Assembly (NCBI GenBank): GCA_963669405.2
Contig: CAXXHF010000002.1
Span: forward strand, 3,082,470 to 3,146,469
DNA length: 64,000 nt
Direction: 5' to 3'
Origin: Aureisphaera sp963669405
GTDB lineage: Bacteria; Bacteroidota; Bacteroidia; Flavobacteriales; Flavobacteriaceae
The notes under the pieces are model-generated. The model worked only from the letters and a program-made list of their open reading frames with translations. It was not told the origin of the DNA and did no database searches. Shown in pieces: positions 34,889-43,996 of this stretch. How positions within the stretch are numbered: the first letter of the stretch is position 1; every line of letters starts with the position of its first letter. The position numbers and the translations under genes were made by a program.

Positions 34889-35770
34889 ATGGCAGGGAAT
34901 AGTTTAGCATATCAGTTTAAGACTGCAAGCGTAGTGATTAAGATCATCGTGATCAATGCCGTTTTATTTATTGGAGTGAATTTGTTTTCCTTTTTAATGG
35001 ATACATCGGTCTATAATCTTACCAAATGGTTTGTTTTACCAGATGCTTTGGGTGAGGTCGCCTTACAGCCTTGGTCCTTTTTCACCTATAGTTTTTTGCA
35101 TGCGGGTTTTTGGCATATTCTATTTAATATGCTCTGGCTGCATTGGTTTGGAGGATATGTTCTCAATCTTTTTACCGAGAAACGTTTTCTGACGGTTTAT
35201 TTATTAGGCAGCCTCTTTGCAGGGCTCTTGTTTGTAATTAGTTACAATGTGTTTCCAGCTTTCGAAACTACTCAGGGGTACCTTTTGGGAGCTTCTGGTG
35301 CAGTGATGGCAATTATGGTTTTTATAGCAACCTATACACCTCAGGCTACCATACGCATATTTATGTTCAATTTAAAATTATGGCATGTGGCCGCATTTTT
35401 TGTGGTTTTTGATTTGGTACGTCTTCCGGGTTCTGGAAATGCAGGTGGATTACTTGCTCATTTGGGTGGGGCGCTATTTGGATATGTTTATGCAAGACAG
35501 TTGCTTAATGGAAAGGATATTGGGGTTTGGTTCGAAAAGATGATGGATGGTGTTGCTAATTTGTTTAAAACCAGAAAGCAAAAACCATTCAAAAAAGTAC
35601 ACCGTAATAAGACAACAGAATCCAAAACCAAACGTTCTAAAACTAAGGAGAGCAAGAATAACCACCAGAAGAAAGTAGATGCTATTTTAGATAAGATTGG
35701 CAAAAGTGGCTATGAAAGCTTAACCAAAGCTGAAAAGGATTTTCTCTTTAAGGCAGGAAAAGACAACTAA
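34889..35770 (+). CDS. Rhomboid family intramembrane serine protease (second) with basic tail
   Basis: The ATG at 34889 lies one base after the preceding stop codon, and the 21 upstream in-frame codons only overlap the first rhomboid gene; this start gives 293 residues. The active site has Ser136 in GASGAVMAI and His191 in LAHLGGALFGY, with HAGFWHILFNMLWLHWFG earlier. A cytoplasmic tail follows, very rich in Lys/Arg/Thr (KTKRSKTKESKN), then a small C-terminal motif DAILDKIGKSGYESLTKAEK, matching the DUF6576 type tail. The pair of rhomboids is translated as a unit. Confidence 0.9.
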   Translation: MAGNSLAYQFKTASVVIKIIVINAVLFIGVNLFSFLMDTSVYNLTKWFVLPDALGEVALQPWSFFTYSFLHAGFWHILFNMLWLHWFGGYVLNLFTEKRFLTVYLLGSLFAGLLFVISYNVFPAFETTQGYLLGASGAVMAIMVFIATYTPQATIRIFMFNLKLWHVAAFFVVFDLVRLPGSGNAGGLLAHLGGALFGYVYARQLLNGKDIGVWFEKMMDGVANLFKTRKQKPFKKVHRNKTTESKTKRSKTKESKNNHQKKVDAILDKIGKSGYESLTKAEKDFLFKAGKDN

Positions 35771-35790
35771 CCAATTTTTACAATACCATT

Positions 35791-36825
35791 TTGAAAAAAC
35801 TCAGGTTTTTGGGGAAACTTATCTATGGGTTCAACACACTGGCAGCGGCCTTGCTTGTCATTTCGTTTGTGCTTCCATATCTACCTCCTTCTACTTTTCC
35901 AACCCTTTCTATTTTAAACCTAGTGGTTTCACCATTATTATTCATCAATATTCTTTTTGTAGTGTATTGGTTGTTGCGATTTCGCAGACATATTTGGATA
36001 TCCCTAATTGTTTTGGTTATTGCGTACTTTCATTTTAACCCCTTTTTTGAAATGTCTTCCGAAGGAGATGCATCAAACTTTGAGAAGACTCTTTCTATCA
36101 TGTCCTATAATGTAAGGTTGTTCAATGCCTATGAGCCTAAGAATGATGAAGTGGCGGTGGCAGATAAAATGACAGAGTTATTGAATTTGGAAGATCCAGA
36201 TATCCTTTGCGTACAGGAATATTATGCAGATCATAAAGCCAACTTTTCAAGGTATCCCTATCAATTTATACATTTTAAAGATCCCGACCAGAATTTGGGA
36301 CATGCCATTTTTTCCAAATATCCATTAATTCATAAAGGTGGATTTGATTTTGAAAATTCTTATAACAATGCCATTTATGCTGATGCTATTGTTGGTGATG
36401 ATACCATCCGGGTTTATAATTTGCATCTACAATCTTTAGGGATTTTACCTAGTGTAGATTTTTTACAGAAACGTGGACCCGAAAAATTAAAGAAGCGTTT
36501 TTCTGAAAGATTTGTACAGCAAGAAGAGCAGATGAAGGAAATTATCGCACATAAATTAACCTCGCCGAATCCTGTTATCATTGCGGGAGATTTCAACAAT
36601 ACCTCTTTCTCCTATGTCTATAGAAAATTTAAACAAGGAATGCAGGATTCTTTTTTGGAAAGAGGAAATGGATTAGGATCTACATATAGATTTGAAGGAT
36701 ATCCCATGCGTATTGATTACATTTTAGCCTCGGAAACTATGGATATAATACGTTTTCAGACTATAGATGAAACTTTTTCAGACCACAATCCAATCTATAG
36801 CATGCTGGGTTGGAACTCCAATTAA
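35791..36825 (+). CDS. Membrane-anchored endonuclease/exonuclease/phosphatase (EEP) family protein
   Basis: A 344-residue protein with two or three hydrophobic segments in the first 85 residues, then an EEP domain (about 100-344): LSIMSYNVRLFN, ILCVQEYYADH, IIAGDFNNTSFSY and FSDHNPIYSML carry the conserved Asn, Glu, Asp-Asn and Asp-His residues. The substrate could be nucleic acid, a phospholipid or an inositol-like phosphate. The start is TTG (35791), 20 bases after the rhomboid stop. It ends with a 4-base tail-to-tail overlap with the WbqC gene. Confidence 0.85.
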   Translation: MKKLRFLGKLIYGFNTLAAALLVISFVLPYLPPSTFPTLSILNLVVSPLLFINILFVVYWLLRFRRHIWISLIVLVIAYFHFNPFFEMSSEGDASNFEKTLSIMSYNVRLFNAYEPKNDEVAVADKMTELLNLEDPDILCVQEYYADHKANFSRYPYQFIHFKDPDQNLGHAIFSKYPLIHKGGFDFENSYNNAIYADAIVGDDTIRVYNLHLQSLGILPSVDFLQKRGPEKLKKRFSERFVQQEEQMKEIIAHKLTSPNPVIIAGDFNNTSFSYVYRKFKQGMQDSFLERGNGLGSTYRFEGYPMRIDYILASETMDIIRFQTIDETFSDHNPIYSMLGWNSN

Positions 36826-37442
36826 AACTTGATGGATTGTTCTTCCAAATAATTTATAGCATTAGGACCTTCGTTAAATAACAAATCGATTACAGAAAGA
36901 TTGGAAAGAAACTCATGATTTTTTTCATGAACTTGAATGTATGGAGCTAATGGATACTCCTTTTCTTTTTTAGATTCTACCAAATATCGTAGATCTGTAT
37001 ATGGAACCTCTTTTTGGTATGTTGTGGTTTTTTCTAAGGTGATATCTAATCCCAAAAGGTCACTAATAATTTCAAAAATAGCTAGATTGTGGTCCATAAG
37101 CCCTTGGACTGTGTTATGGAACAAGGGTTTGATGTCATCTTCATAATATTCAAAAAAAGGAGAAGTGCGGTAGGCACTTTGTAATGATTTCCAATGCTGT
37201 ACTTGCCAAGGAAAGCTGTTTTCTACAAGAACGTCACTGTATTTCTGGCGCTCCTTGTTTTTGGAATGTTTTATGGGAACATTCAATAAGAGTTTTCCGT
37301 TGGAATGAGCAATATGAGCACGATTCCTATAGGTTTGTTTTTGATAATTATCTGCTACCTCAAAAATAACCCGATCTGCCTTTGCAATAGCAACCATTTG
37401 TGCTATGGAAGGGAAATAGGTGGGATGTAAGAGAATCTGCAT
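36822..37442 (-). CDS. WbqC-like family protein
   Basis: A 206-residue protein starting MQILLHPTYFPSIAQMV; the frame extends 10 codons further upstream, but this ATG begins the recognisable family sequence. WbqC-like motifs are FEVADNYQKQTYRNRAHIA, LLLNVPIKH and WQVQHWKSLQSAYRTSPFFEYY. Members occur in polysaccharide and glycan loci of various bacteria and their activity is not established. It is the last gene of the parA-parB-DUF5683-dapB-lepB-wbqC row, a stable arrangement in flavobacteria. Confidence 0.85.
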   Translation of the reverse strand: MQILLHPTYFPSIAQMVAIAKADRVIFEVADNYQKQTYRNRAHIAHSNGKLLLNVPIKHSKNKERQKYSDVLVENSFPWQVQHWKSLQSAYRTSPFFEYYEDDIKPLFHNTVQGLMDHNLAIFEIISDLLGLDITLEKTTTYQKEVPYTDLRYLVESKKEKEYPLAPYIQVHEKNHEFLSNLSVIDLLFNEGPNAINYLEEQSIKF

Positions 37443-37486
37443 TATGATATTTTCCTGTGATTTGTAGATCAACGAATCAACAATGC

Positions 37487-39103
37487 TTACACTTTTTTCT
37501 TCTTCTTTTTCTTTCTGAAGTAATTAAACCCAATCCAGCCAATCAATACAATCAAAAAGTACCTGAAATAAGAGACAGGCTCCCCGCTTCCTCCCACTGT
37601 AGTAAATACACGGTCCCAACGAATGTTGGAAGGGAATTTCTTAAACTTGTCAAAACTCATCCAGATAAAAACAGGTTTTCCCACTACGTGGTTCTGTGGT
37701 ACATAACCCCACATACGCGCATCCTGCGAGTTGTCACGATTGTCTCCCATCATCCAGTAATAGTCTTGTTTAAAAGTATACTCGGTAATGGGCTGTCCAT
37801 TCAATAGTACTTGTGTGCCAGATTGCGTAATCTTATTGTCAACCCCCAATTCACTTCCTTCATAGACTTCAATAATGCGTTCATAGAATGGGATGGTCTC
37901 ATTGTTAATGGTGACCGTCTTTCCGGCTTCTGGAATATAAATTGGCCCAAAGAATCTATTGTTCCATGGGTAGCGAGGATCATGAGGGAAAATATTGGGT
38001 TCAGGAACTCCTTGCTCTTTAGATATTCTTGTTATGTTTTCAATTCCAGGGAGGTTCTTTAATTTCTCAATGGTTTCCTCTGTTGTAAATACGCGGTAGA
38101 TGTATGCATTTCTGTCTGGAGTAAGACCTATGATACCCATGTCAGAAATCTGATAACGTTCGTAAAAAGATGGTGTTGGTACTTGTGTAAACCTTCCTTC
38201 TGCATTCTTTCTTACCAACTCATTTTTGGAAGTAAATTCATAAACAAACTGTAACTTGGCTCGATCTGGCAGTACATTTTGTACCCCGTTAATATATACA
38301 AAACCATCCCTAACCTCCAGAGAATCTCCGGGCAATGCTACGCAGCGTTTTACATAATTGGACTTTTTGTCCATTGGTTTAATATCTACTGCACTATTGG
38401 GATCAGTGATATTGGTTAATGTATCTGTAGGCCATCCAAAGACCACAATATCATTGTGTTTTATTTTTTGAAATCCAGGGAATCTAAAATAGGGATATTG
38501 AATTCCCTTGTAATAAGACTTCGTTCTAGGACCGGGAAGTGTATCATGTACCATGGGTAATGAAACAGCCGTCATAGGTGCTTTGGCTCCATAATGAAAC
38601 TTACTCACAAACAAATAATCACCCACCAATAAGGTTTTCTCCAAAGAAGAAGTAGGAATGGTATAAGGTTGCATGAAATAGTTGTGAACAATAGTTGCTG
38701 CCACTACCGCAAATAAAATAGAACTCACCCATTCACCTGTAGAGGTTCTAGGTTTCAGATCACGATCTGGAATATGTGTAACTTTCTGAGTATAGTTGAT
38801 GTAATATAAATAGAGCCCAAAGGTGATTAGAACTAAAAATGTTTCCTTGGCGTTGTTCCTACCAAAACTCCGTAATGTTTCTACCCACACTACTGGAAAC
38901 ATGATTAAGTGAACAATAGGAATGAATAATAAAATGACCCACCACCATGGGCGATTAATTATTTTCATTAATACAACGGCATTGTATACAGGTACAGCAG
39001 CTTCCCAAGCTTTACGCCCAGCTGCAACATACAATTTCCAGGTTCCCAAAAAATGAATTACCTGTACTACGAGTATCAAAAGGATCAGATCTGTCCAAGT
39101 CAT
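37487..39103 (-). CDS. lepB: Signal peptidase I
   Basis: A 538-residue membrane protease that removes signal peptides from exported proteins. Four N-terminal hydrophobic segments cover about residues 1-145. The catalytic serine is Ser153 in IPTSSLEKTLLVGDY (in place of the more common PSGSMxPTL), and the catalytic lysine is Lys252 in YVKRCVALPGDSLEV. The C-terminal box GDNRDNSQDARMWG is present. Between them lies an insert of about 200 residues, so the protein is much longer than the enzyme of E. coli; such long forms are common in this phylum. The C-terminus is a run of lysines (RKKKKKKKV). Confidence 0.93.
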   Translation of the reverse strand: MTWTDLILLILVVQVIHFLGTWKLYVAAGRKAWEAAVPVYNAVVLMKIINRPWWWVILLFIPIVHLIMFPVVWVETLRSFGRNNAKETFLVLITFGLYLYYINYTQKVTHIPDRDLKPRTSTGEWVSSILFAVVAATIVHNYFMQPYTIPTSSLEKTLLVGDYLFVSKFHYGAKAPMTAVSLPMVHDTLPGPRTKSYYKGIQYPYFRFPGFQKIKHNDIVVFGWPTDTLTNITDPNSAVDIKPMDKKSNYVKRCVALPGDSLEVRDGFVYINGVQNVLPDRAKLQFVYEFTSKNELVRKNAEGRFTQVPTPSFYERYQISDMGIIGLTPDRNAYIYRVFTTEETIEKLKNLPGIENITRISKEQGVPEPNIFPHDPRYPWNNRFFGPIYIPEAGKTVTINNETIPFYERIIEVYEGSELGVDNKITQSGTQVLLNGQPITEYTFKQDYYWMMGDNRDNSQDARMWGYVPQNHVVGKPVFIWMSFDKFKKFPSNIRWDRVFTTVGGSGEPVSYFRYFLIVLIGWIGFNYFRKKKKKKKV

Positions 39104-39119
39104 GATGCTATATTTTTAT

Positions 39120-39151
39120 AAGCCTGAAGACTTTTTTACTTCAGGCTTTTT
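39120..39151. repeat. Inverted repeat with 10-bp arms between dapB and lepB
   Basis: AAGCCTGAAG (39120-39129) and CTTCAGGCTT (39139-39148) form a perfect stem with a 9-base loop. The T-run follows on the plus strand, where no gene reads in; on the minus strand (dapB to lepB) the stem is followed by an A-rich stretch. It could partly terminate or process the dapB-lepB transcript. Confidence 0.6.
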
Positions 39152-39160
39152 GGTGTTTGT

Positions 39161-39862
39161 TTATTTCAAATTTAAAACGTCTTTCATTGTAAAGACTCCT
39201 TTTTTGTCTATCAACCATTCTGCAGCTAAAATTGCTCCCATAGCAAAGCCATCTCTTGTATGTGCTTCATGCTTTATAGTAATAGTGTCAATTTTAGATG
39301 CATAATCAACCACATGAGTACCTTTTACATCTTCTACACGTTTTGCCTTAATGGTTAGGTCCTCTTGGGCATTGCTATCCAACTTCCATTGTTTTTTTCT
39401 GGAATCCTTCAAAATGCCATCTGCAATAGAAATAGCTGTACCGCTTGGAGCATCTAATTTTTGTGTATGATGAATTTCTTCAATGGATGGCTCATATTCT
39501 TCCCAAGGTTTCATGAGTTTCGCAAGATATTCATTCAGATTGAAAAAGAGGTTCACTCCAATGCTGAAATTGGACGCATAGATAAAACTTCCGTTACTGC
39601 TTTCACATAACTTTAGCACTTCTTCATAGGCATCTAACCAACCCGTAGTGCCACTTATCACAGGAATTCCCTGTTGAAAGCATTGCTTTATGTTTTTCAA
39701 GGCCGATGAAGGCACTGAAAATTCAATGGCACAGTCTGCATCTTCTAAATTCCCAGTTTCACCATTACTAGATTTGGTATAGACCACAGTATGACCTTTT
39801 TGTAAAGCCAATCTTTCAATGGTTTTCCCCATTTTTCCATATCCTAACAGCGCAATTCTCAT
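39161..39862 (-). CDS. dapB: 4-hydroxy-tetrahydrodipicolinate reductase
   Basis: A 233-residue enzyme of lysine and diaminopimelate synthesis. The nucleotide-binding N-terminus is MRIALLGYGKMGKTIERLA, GTTGW follows the substrate domain boundary, and the substrate motifs EIHHTQKLDAPSGTA and ASNFSIGVNLFF are intact. It overlaps the DUF5683 stop by 4 bases (ATGA), so translation is coupled. Short version typical of Bacteroidota. Confidence 0.95.
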   Translation of the reverse strand: MRIALLGYGKMGKTIERLALQKGHTVVYTKSSNGETGNLEDADCAIEFSVPSSALKNIKQCFQQGIPVISGTTGWLDAYEEVLKLCESSNGSFIYASNFSIGVNLFFNLNEYLAKLMKPWEEYEPSIEEIHHTQKLDAPSGTAISIADGILKDSRKKQWKLDSNAQEDLTIKAKRVEDVKGTHVVDYASKIDTITIKHEAHTRDGFAMGAILAAEWLIDKKGVFTMKDVLNLK

Positions 39863-40434
39863 TTCAAGTTAAATTTTAGAGACAGTCCATAACTACCTTG
39901 GGTATTTATAGGTGCAGGCCCGGGAGAAATAGTAGGTTGAAGCGATAGATCTTCACTTACATTATACTGCCTTAAATGTGCATCTACATTGGCATCGATA
40001 ATATTGAGGATGTAAAATGCAATAGATACGATAATGCTTACATCTCTGTTTCTGCTTGCTGTTCGTTGAGCATCAATAAGCCGATCGTCTGAAATTCCTT
40101 GAAATTCATCATCGGTAAATCCTGCTAAACGTCTTTTATAGGCATCGCGAAATCGATTGTAATCGTCTGTGTTTTGAAGGTAAAAATAGATTCCTGTACC
40201 TATTCCTGCATATACTATAGGAATCTTCCAATAACTTTTATTATAAGCCTGTCCCAATCCCGGTACTACGGCAGAATAAAAGGCGGCACGTGAAGGCGCC
40301 AAAGGTTCATAAGGTTCTGTAACGGTATCTTTTGCAATAATCAAGCGTTCCTTTTCAACAGAAAGGGAGTCGGAGGTTTGCGCAAAAAGAACGGTACCAA
40401 GGAGAAAAAAAATATGGAAAAGCTTACTTTTCAC
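39859..40434 (-). CDS. DUF5683 exported/membrane protein
   Basis: A 191-residue protein with an N-terminal signal (KLFHIFFLLGTVLFAQ) and the DUF5683 core PSRAAFYSAVVPGLGQAYN followed by hydrophobic YAGIGTGIYFYLQ and a second segment (SIIVSIAFYILNIIDANVDA). The family is common in this phylum next to parB and dapB and has no known function. The start codon is GTG and overlaps the parB 3' end by 11 bases. Confidence 0.82.
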   Translation of the reverse strand: MKSKLFHIFFLLGTVLFAQTSDSLSVEKERLIIAKDTVTEPYEPLAPSRAAFYSAVVPGLGQAYNKSYWKIPIVYAGIGTGIYFYLQNTDDYNRFRDAYKRRLAGFTDDEFQGISDDRLIDAQRTASRNRDVSIIVSIAFYILNIIDANVDAHLRQYNVSEDLSLQPTISPGPAPINTQGSYGLSLKFNLK

Positions 40435-41323
40435 TTTTAATGAGGTTCAGTATTCGTTGAAAGTCGGCTTCGTCCTTAAAAGGAACTACCAGTTGTCCTT
40501 TTCCTTTTTTATTGGCCTTAATGGATACTGATGTGTCCAAAAAGTCCGAAAGTTCCCTACTTCCTTTATTGACAAAGTGCGGAAGCGTTTTTTTAGAAGT
40601 CTCTTGGGATTCCTTAGGGTTTTTGAATCTGCGAACCAACGCTTCGGTTTCCCTAACAGAAAGTGAATTGGAGACGATTTTTTCGTAAATGTCCAATTGA
40701 TCACTGGTACTCTCTATGTTTATGAGCGCTCGTCCGTGTCCCATAGAGATAAAACCGTCCCGCATTCCAGTCTGAACGATGGGGTCTAGTTTTAAGAGAC
40801 GTAAATAATTGGTTACCGTACTACGGTTTTTACCAACACGATCACTTAATTCTTCTTGAGTTACATTGATTTCTTCAATCAATCGTTGGTAGGATAGCGC
40901 AATTTCTATAGGATCCAGATCCTGTCGCTGAATATTCTCTACCAATGCCATTTCCAGTGATTCCTGATCATTGGCAATACGAATATAGGCAGGAACGGTT
41001 TCTAAGCCTATCAATTTGGAGGCACGATAACGTCGTTCTCCACTTACCAATTGGTATTTATTGAAACCTAGTTTTCTAACAGTAATAGGTTGGATAACTC
41101 CCAATTCCCGGATAGAAGATGCTAACTCTCTAAGCGTTTCTTCATTAAAACTGGTCCTTGGCTGAAATGGATTCATTTCTATGAAGTCAAGCTCCAATTC
41201 TACAATGTTTCCAACAACCTTATCTGCATTTTTATCTTCAACTGATTTTATATCATTATCGGGATCTTTCAGCAATGCTGAAAGGCCACGACCCAAGGCT
41301 TGTTTTTTTGTTGCTTTCGCCAT
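40424..41323 (-). CDS. parB: Chromosome partitioning protein ParB
   Basis: A 299-residue DNA- and CTP-binding clamp that spreads from parS sites near the replication origin. The N-terminus has the typical ALGRGLSALL, the CTP motif GERRYRASKLIGLETVPAYI follows, then the helix-turn-helix NVTQEELSDRVGKNRSTVTN. The C-terminal dimerisation helix ends RILNLIKSEK. It starts 5 bases after parA. Confidence 0.95.
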   Translation of the reverse strand: MAKATKKQALGRGLSALLKDPDNDIKSVEDKNADKVVGNIVELELDFIEMNPFQPRTSFNEETLRELASSIRELGVIQPITVRKLGFNKYQLVSGERRYRASKLIGLETVPAYIRIANDQESLEMALVENIQRQDLDPIEIALSYQRLIEEINVTQEELSDRVGKNRSTVTNYLRLLKLDPIVQTGMRDGFISMGHGRALINIESTSDQLDIYEKIVSNSLSVRETEALVRRFKNPKESQETSKKTLPHFVNKGSRELSDFLDTSVSIKANKKGKGQLVVPFKDEADFQRILNLIKSEK

Positions 41324-41328
41324 AAATC

Positions 41329-42093
41329 CTACGCGTTTTTCTCAATTAATTCGTTCGCCAAACTTAAGTAATTATTAGCTCCTTTACTACCTGCATCGTA
41401 ACTAATAATACTTTCACCATAGCTAGGGGCTTCGCTTAAGCGAACATTTCGTTGAATGATGGTTTGAAATACCATCTCGTCAAAATGTTTTTTTACCTCG
41501 TCCACTACTTGATTTGAAAGACGCAAACGGGAATCATACATAGTAAGTAGCAAACCTTCTATATCTAAGTTCTGATTGTGTATTTTCTGAACACTTTTAA
41601 TGGTATTCAACAATTTACCCAATCCTTCTAGGGCAAAGTATTCACATTGAATAGGAATGATCACACTATCGGCAGCTGTTAAAGCATTTAATGTGAGTAA
41701 ACCTAAGGAAGGTGCACAATCAATAAGAATGAAGTCATAATCGTTTTTAAGATCGACAATGGCTTTTTTCAGCATATATTCTCGTTGCTCCTTATCTACC
41801 AATTCAATTTCTATGGCAACAAGATCTATATGAGCTGGGATTAACTCTACATTTGGAGAGCTAGTCTCTACAACTGCATCTTTGGCTCCTACGGTGTGCT
41901 CCAATAATTGATAGGATCCTTGCTCAACACTTTCTACATCTATTCCGAGACCAGAAGTAGCGTTAGCTTGGGGATCTGCATCGATTAAAAGGACTTTTTT
42001 TTCTAAAACTCCTAGGGATGCTGCTAGGTTAACAGAAGTGGTAGTTTTACCTACACCTCCTTTTTGGTTGGCAATAGCAATTATTTTACCCAT
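41329..42093 (-). CDS. parA: Chromosome partitioning ATPase ParA (Soj)
   Basis: A 254-residue Walker-type ATPase that segregates the chromosome with ParB. The deviant P-loop QKGGVGKTTTSVNLA is at the N-terminus, switch regions LIDADPQANATSGLG and DFILIDCAPSLGLL are normal. Short N-terminus without a DNA-binding domain marks the chromosomal type. Upstream is a dyad (42166-42181) that might regulate it. Confidence 0.96.
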   Translation of the reverse strand: MGKIIAIANQKGGVGKTTTSVNLAASLGVLEKKVLLIDADPQANATSGLGIDVESVEQGSYQLLEHTVGAKDAVVETSSPNVELIPAHIDLVAIEIELVDKEQREYMLKKAIVDLKNDYDFILIDCAPSLGLLTLNALTAADSVIIPIQCEYFALEGLGKLLNTIKSVQKIHNQNLDIEGLLLTMYDSRLRLSNQVVDEVKKHFDEMVFQTIIQRNVRLSEAPSYGESIISYDAGSKGANNYLSLANELIEKNA

Positions 42094-42165
42094 TAAATTT
42101 CCTACAATTTTAAGGACTAAAAATACGATTAATTATGTGGATAGAAAATGTATTTTGTTAACAGA

Positions 42166-42181
42166 AAGTGAACATTCACTT
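42166..42181. promoter_or_regulatory. Dyad AAGTGAA-CA-TTCACTT upstream of parA
   Basis: Perfect 7-bp arms around a 2-base centre, 73 bases before the parA start. Candidate operator for autoregulation or a ParB-related site; it differs from the parS consensus TGTTTCACGTGAAACA. Confidence 0.4.
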
Positions 42182-42203
42182 AGTTCCCATTATAAAATAA
42201 ACC

Positions 42204-42992
42204 CTATCTAATCTGTAAATGAATATGATCATCATGTCTTACTGCTTGACATCCATGATATCTAAGCTTAGAATTTTCTATCCCAAGACGTTGTTTTAAA
42301 TGTGGTTCTATAAATACTTTATGGGTAGATGGATGTCTTAGCATAGTTACAATCATCTTTTTGGTAGCTGAATCTGAAAATTTCAAGTCTTTGTTCCAAG
42401 TTCCAAAAGTTAAGTGTTTAGGAAAATCATATTGCCAATATCCATTTTCTTTACATTTTTTAGGTTGATCTCTTTCATTTGGTTTGGGCAATTCATACAC
42501 TCCATATCCGCTTAAAGAAGGTTTTTTGTTGGTTAACTTGCCATCTATAGAGTACACAAAGCTTATGTCAATTTTCTTACCATCATTATGACTTAGATGA
42601 GGAAATAATGGAAAACCATCTAAAAATGGAAAATTAGCATCCAAATAGACCAACCGAATATTAGGTGATTCCTTATTCAAGTTACTAGCAATGTTAGTGA
42701 TTGCTTGGTTCATCTTTGGGGTTACATAATTTCTATTGGTTAATACATAGAAATAACTATGTGGTTCTATTTTATTGGAATTCTTGATTCGTTCTCTTCC
42801 AAATGTAGGAGCAATATAAGGAAGAAGAATAAAAGTGAACAGCATGTAAGTGCCTATAAAATATAGGTATTTAACTTTCCCTTTTTTCCTAAATATAAGT
42901 AAAGAGATTATATATAATAGACCGCCTATCTGAGTAATTACAGTAAGCAAAAAGAAGATGATTATATGTACAATTACTTTTAGGATCTTCAT
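42204..42992 (-). CDS. Membrane protein with LAS-type (M15/M74-like) metallopeptidase features
   Basis: A 262-residue protein. Two or three hydrophobic segments occupy the first 65 residues. The soluble domain contains LSHNDGKKIDISFVY and, at the C-terminus, GCQAVRHDDHIHLQI. His-x6-Asp followed by HxH is the zinc pattern of LAS peptidases such as the murein endopeptidase MepA and D-Ala-D-Ala carboxypeptidases. A cell-wall-related role is inferred. It precedes parA in the same direction with a 110-base gap. The sequence is lysine-rich with an AT-rich coding region, and I do not recognise a named family. Confidence 0.55.
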   Translation of the reverse strand: MKILKVIVHIIIFFLLTVITQIGGLLYIISLLIFRKKGKVKYLYFIGTYMLFTFILLPYIAPTFGRERIKNSNKIEPHSYFYVLTNRNYVTPKMNQAITNIASNLNKESPNIRLVYLDANFPFLDGFPLFPHLSHNDGKKIDISFVYSIDGKLTNKKPSLSGYGVYELPKPNERDQPKKCKENGYWQYDFPKHLTFGTWNKDLKFSDSATKKMIVTMLRHPSTHKVFIEPHLKQRLGIENSKLRYHGCQAVRHDDHIHLQIR

Positions 42993-43045
42993 AGGCGAAC
43001 TATGTCATAACCCCAAAAGCTTTTAGAAAATTGTATGTGTGTAAG

Positions 43046-43927
43046 TTATTTCCCTTTTTTGGATCGGATCATCATTTCCAACATATCCCACATCTGTTCG
43101 GGTACTTGATCCAATAAATTGAATTGTCCAGCTCCCTTTAACCATTCACCACCGTCTAAGGTAATGACCTCTCCATTTACATATGCTGAAAAGTCAGATA
43201 CCAGATAAGCCGCCAAATTAGCCAATTCTTGATGATCTCCAACACGGCCCAATGGCACTTTTTTGGCCATATCAAACTTCTCTTTCAATTCACCAGGAAG
43301 TAATCGGTCCCACGCTCCTTTGGTAGGGAACGGACCTGGTGCAATGGCGTTAAAGCGCATTCCATATTTGGCCCACTCTACAGCCAAAGAACGTGTCATG
43401 GCCAACACACCAGCTTTAGCTGTGGCACTGGGTACTACATAGGCTGAACCTGTCCAAGCATACGTAGTAACAATATTTAAAACTGTTTTGTTGGTTTCTT
43501 TGTTGTCAATCCAATGTTTTCCGAAGGCCAACGTACAGTTTTTAGTGCCTTTTAGAACAATGTCTATGATGGTATCAAAAGCATTGGCCGAAAGTCTTTC
43601 GGTAGGGGAGATAAAGTTTCCTGCAGCATTATTCAATAATACATCTACGGTTCCGAAAGCATCTACAGAAGCTTTGAGCATGGCTTCTACTTGATCGTAA
43701 TGCCGAACATCACACTGTAAAGGCAATACAGTGCCTCCTGTTTGATCTTCAAGCTCTTTGGCAGTGTTTTGTAGCTTTTCCAGATTACGGGAAGTGATTA
43801 CCACTTGGGCACCCAATTCAAGAAAATAAGTGGTCATCGATTTCCCCAATCCACTACCACCACCTGTCACCACAATGGTTTTACCCTTTAGGGCATCGTC
43901 ACGAAGCATTTTTGCTTTAAGATCCAT
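43046..43927 (-). CDS. SDR family oxidoreductase, 2,4-dienoyl-CoA reductase-like
   Basis: A 293-residue short-chain dehydrogenase. The NADP(H) motif is VVTGGGSGLGKS, NNAAGNF lies in the expected position and the catalytic lysine is in SATAKAGVLAMTRSLAVEW. The usual YxxxK tyrosine is replaced by a serine region, as in peroxisomal/mitochondrial 2,4-dienoyl-CoA reductases, and the C-terminal LDGGEWLKGAGQFN matches that subgroup. It probably serves degradation of unsaturated fatty acids; a general acyl-CoA reductase role is possible. Confidence 0.85.
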   Translation of the reverse strand: MDLKAKMLRDDALKGKTIVVTGGGSGLGKSMTTYFLELGAQVVITSRNLEKLQNTAKELEDQTGGTVLPLQCDVRHYDQVEAMLKASVDAFGTVDVLLNNAAGNFISPTERLSANAFDTIIDIVLKGTKNCTLAFGKHWIDNKETNKTVLNIVTTYAWTGSAYVVPSATAKAGVLAMTRSLAVEWAKYGMRFNAIAPGPFPTKGAWDRLLPGELKEKFDMAKKVPLGRVGDHQELANLAAYLVSDFSAYVNGEVITLDGGEWLKGAGQFNLLDQVPEQMWDMLEMMIRSKKGK

Positions 43928-43996
43928 AGTCTTGTTTTGATTTTTGTAAAGGTAAGTTCTCTGTAATTGCTATGCAAGCATAATAAAATTTGTTTG

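Noticed and set aside
36822..36825. Overlap of the EEP-family gene and the WbqC gene as a sign of error
   Set aside because: They are convergent with both C-termini complete; a 4-base tail overlap is common.
39120..39151. Stem with T-run on the plus strand as a terminator of a plus-strand gene
   Set aside because: No plus-strand gene reads into it; reported only as an inverted repeat between dapB and lepB.
42166..42181. The dyad as a parS site
   Set aside because: It does not match the conserved parS sequence TGTTTCACGTGAAACA; kept only as a possible operator.
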